Source: an uncultured Chitinophagaceae bacterium (GTDB taxonomy: Bacteria > Bacteroidota > Bacteroidia > Chitinophagales > Chitinophagaceae). Taken from it: DNA of 64,000 nucleotides. Positions 63,839 to 64,000 of the stretch are shown piece by piece; within the stretch, counting starts at the first letter, position 1; each line of letters starts with the position of its first letter. The DNA lies in assembly GCA_937981995.1 (NCBI GenBank), contig CALJNC010000027.1, forward strand, positions 27,151 to 91,150, in the 5' to 3' direction. Under the pieces are notes generated by a model that was not told the origin of the DNA, made no database searches, and worked only from the letters and a program-made list of their open reading frames with translations. Made by a program: the position numbers and the translations under genes.

Positions 63839-64000
63839 TTACGCAGAAAGTATCTGAGCAAAAACAGCATAATTAATAATATCTCTAAAATTGGCGTCCA
63901 TTCCTTCTGAAATAACGGTTTTGCCGTCATTTGCAAGGATTTGCTTTATTCTAAGCAGTTTTGTTATAATTAAATCAGCAAAACTCTCTTGGCTCATATT
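63839..64000 (-). CDS. 3' part of an unidentified gene (possibly DUF1599-like), cut by the window edge
   Basis: Reading frame open to the right edge, 53 codons plus stop. An in-frame ATG at 63997 exists, but the frame continues off the window. KLLRIKQILANDGKTVISEG followed by FRDIINYAVFAQIL resembles the C-terminal half of DUF1599 nucleotide-modification-associated proteins; weak, by-eye match. Confidence 0.4.
   Translation of the reverse strand, partial: NMSQESFADLIITKLLRIKQILANDGKTVISEGMDANFRDIINYAVFAQILSA

Overview
The window looks like a chromosomal stretch from a free-living member of the Bacteroidota, probably a flavobacterium- or cytophaga-like aerobe. Signs of this are AT-rich DNA, the -7 promoter element TAnnTTTG upstream of many genes, almost no Shine-Dalgarno sequences, and frequent GTG/TTG starts. 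Other signs are type IX secretion (T9SS) sorting domains, a TonB-dependent receptor with a carboxypeptidase-like N-terminal domain, DUF4249 and PorT-type proteins, a YtxJ bacillithiol-linked protein and an S46 peptidase. I see no prophage, insertion sequence, CRISPR array, restriction system or other mobile cargo; most of the window is core genome.

Layout. 1-5.2 kb: DPP11-like peptidase, thymidine kinase, a membrane gene apparently split by a frameshift in an A8 run, then a di-haem peroxidase and a TrmH-type methylase whose 5' ends overlap. 5.3-14.8 kb: tRNA-His, a SirB1-type protein, an ECF sigma with a TPR-tailed anti-sigma, a membrane-anchored receiver protein, GNAT and PorT-like genes, panB, a saccharopine-reductase-like enzyme, a mini-lipoprotein with ytxJ, and the tail of a trxB-cytochrome-folB cluster. 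14.8-29.7 kb: trxB, DUF4249 lipoprotein, tonB, a T9SS cargo, dcd, ccmE-ccmF, an EGF-like lipoprotein, an RsmB-family methylase, acyl-CoA carboxylase beta subunit, aspartate kinase and an FG-GAP T9SS cargo. 29.7-45.2 kb: ribBA, a UDG-family protein, CNNM/CBS protein, a MauE/DoxX-thioredoxin fusion, a second ECF sigma with a small zinc-finger partner, an orphan peptide-type ABC permease, GH3, TPR, TonB receptor, polyprenyl synthase, clpC and a STAS-like protein. 45.5-52.4 kb: nuoA-E only, tRNA-Arg, rlmH, tRNA-Met and two secreted proteins. 52.6-63.7 kb: the S10-spc ribosomal protein operon on the minus strand, rpsJ to secY, 22 genes, closed by a strong terminator straight after secY. The last bases hold the 3' end of an unidentified gene.

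How it fits together. The di-haem peroxidase, the CX4CH cytochrome lipoprotein and CcmE/CcmF point to periplasmic c-type cytochromes. The nuo genes point to respiration. TonB, the TonB receptor, DUF4249 and the T9SS cargos point to outer-membrane uptake and surface secretion.

I found no convincing new multi-gene defence or metabolic system. The most interesting signals are regulatory. One is a shared CMCWCCTT discriminator after the -7 box of all three tRNAs and the S10 operon. A second is a set of genes whose -7 box sits 4-7 nt from the start codon, suggesting leaderless mRNAs. A third is two kinds of interlocked divergent promoters. A fourth is an array of hairpins inserted between promoter and tRNA-Met. 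All functional calls come from reading sequence motifs; no database search was run.
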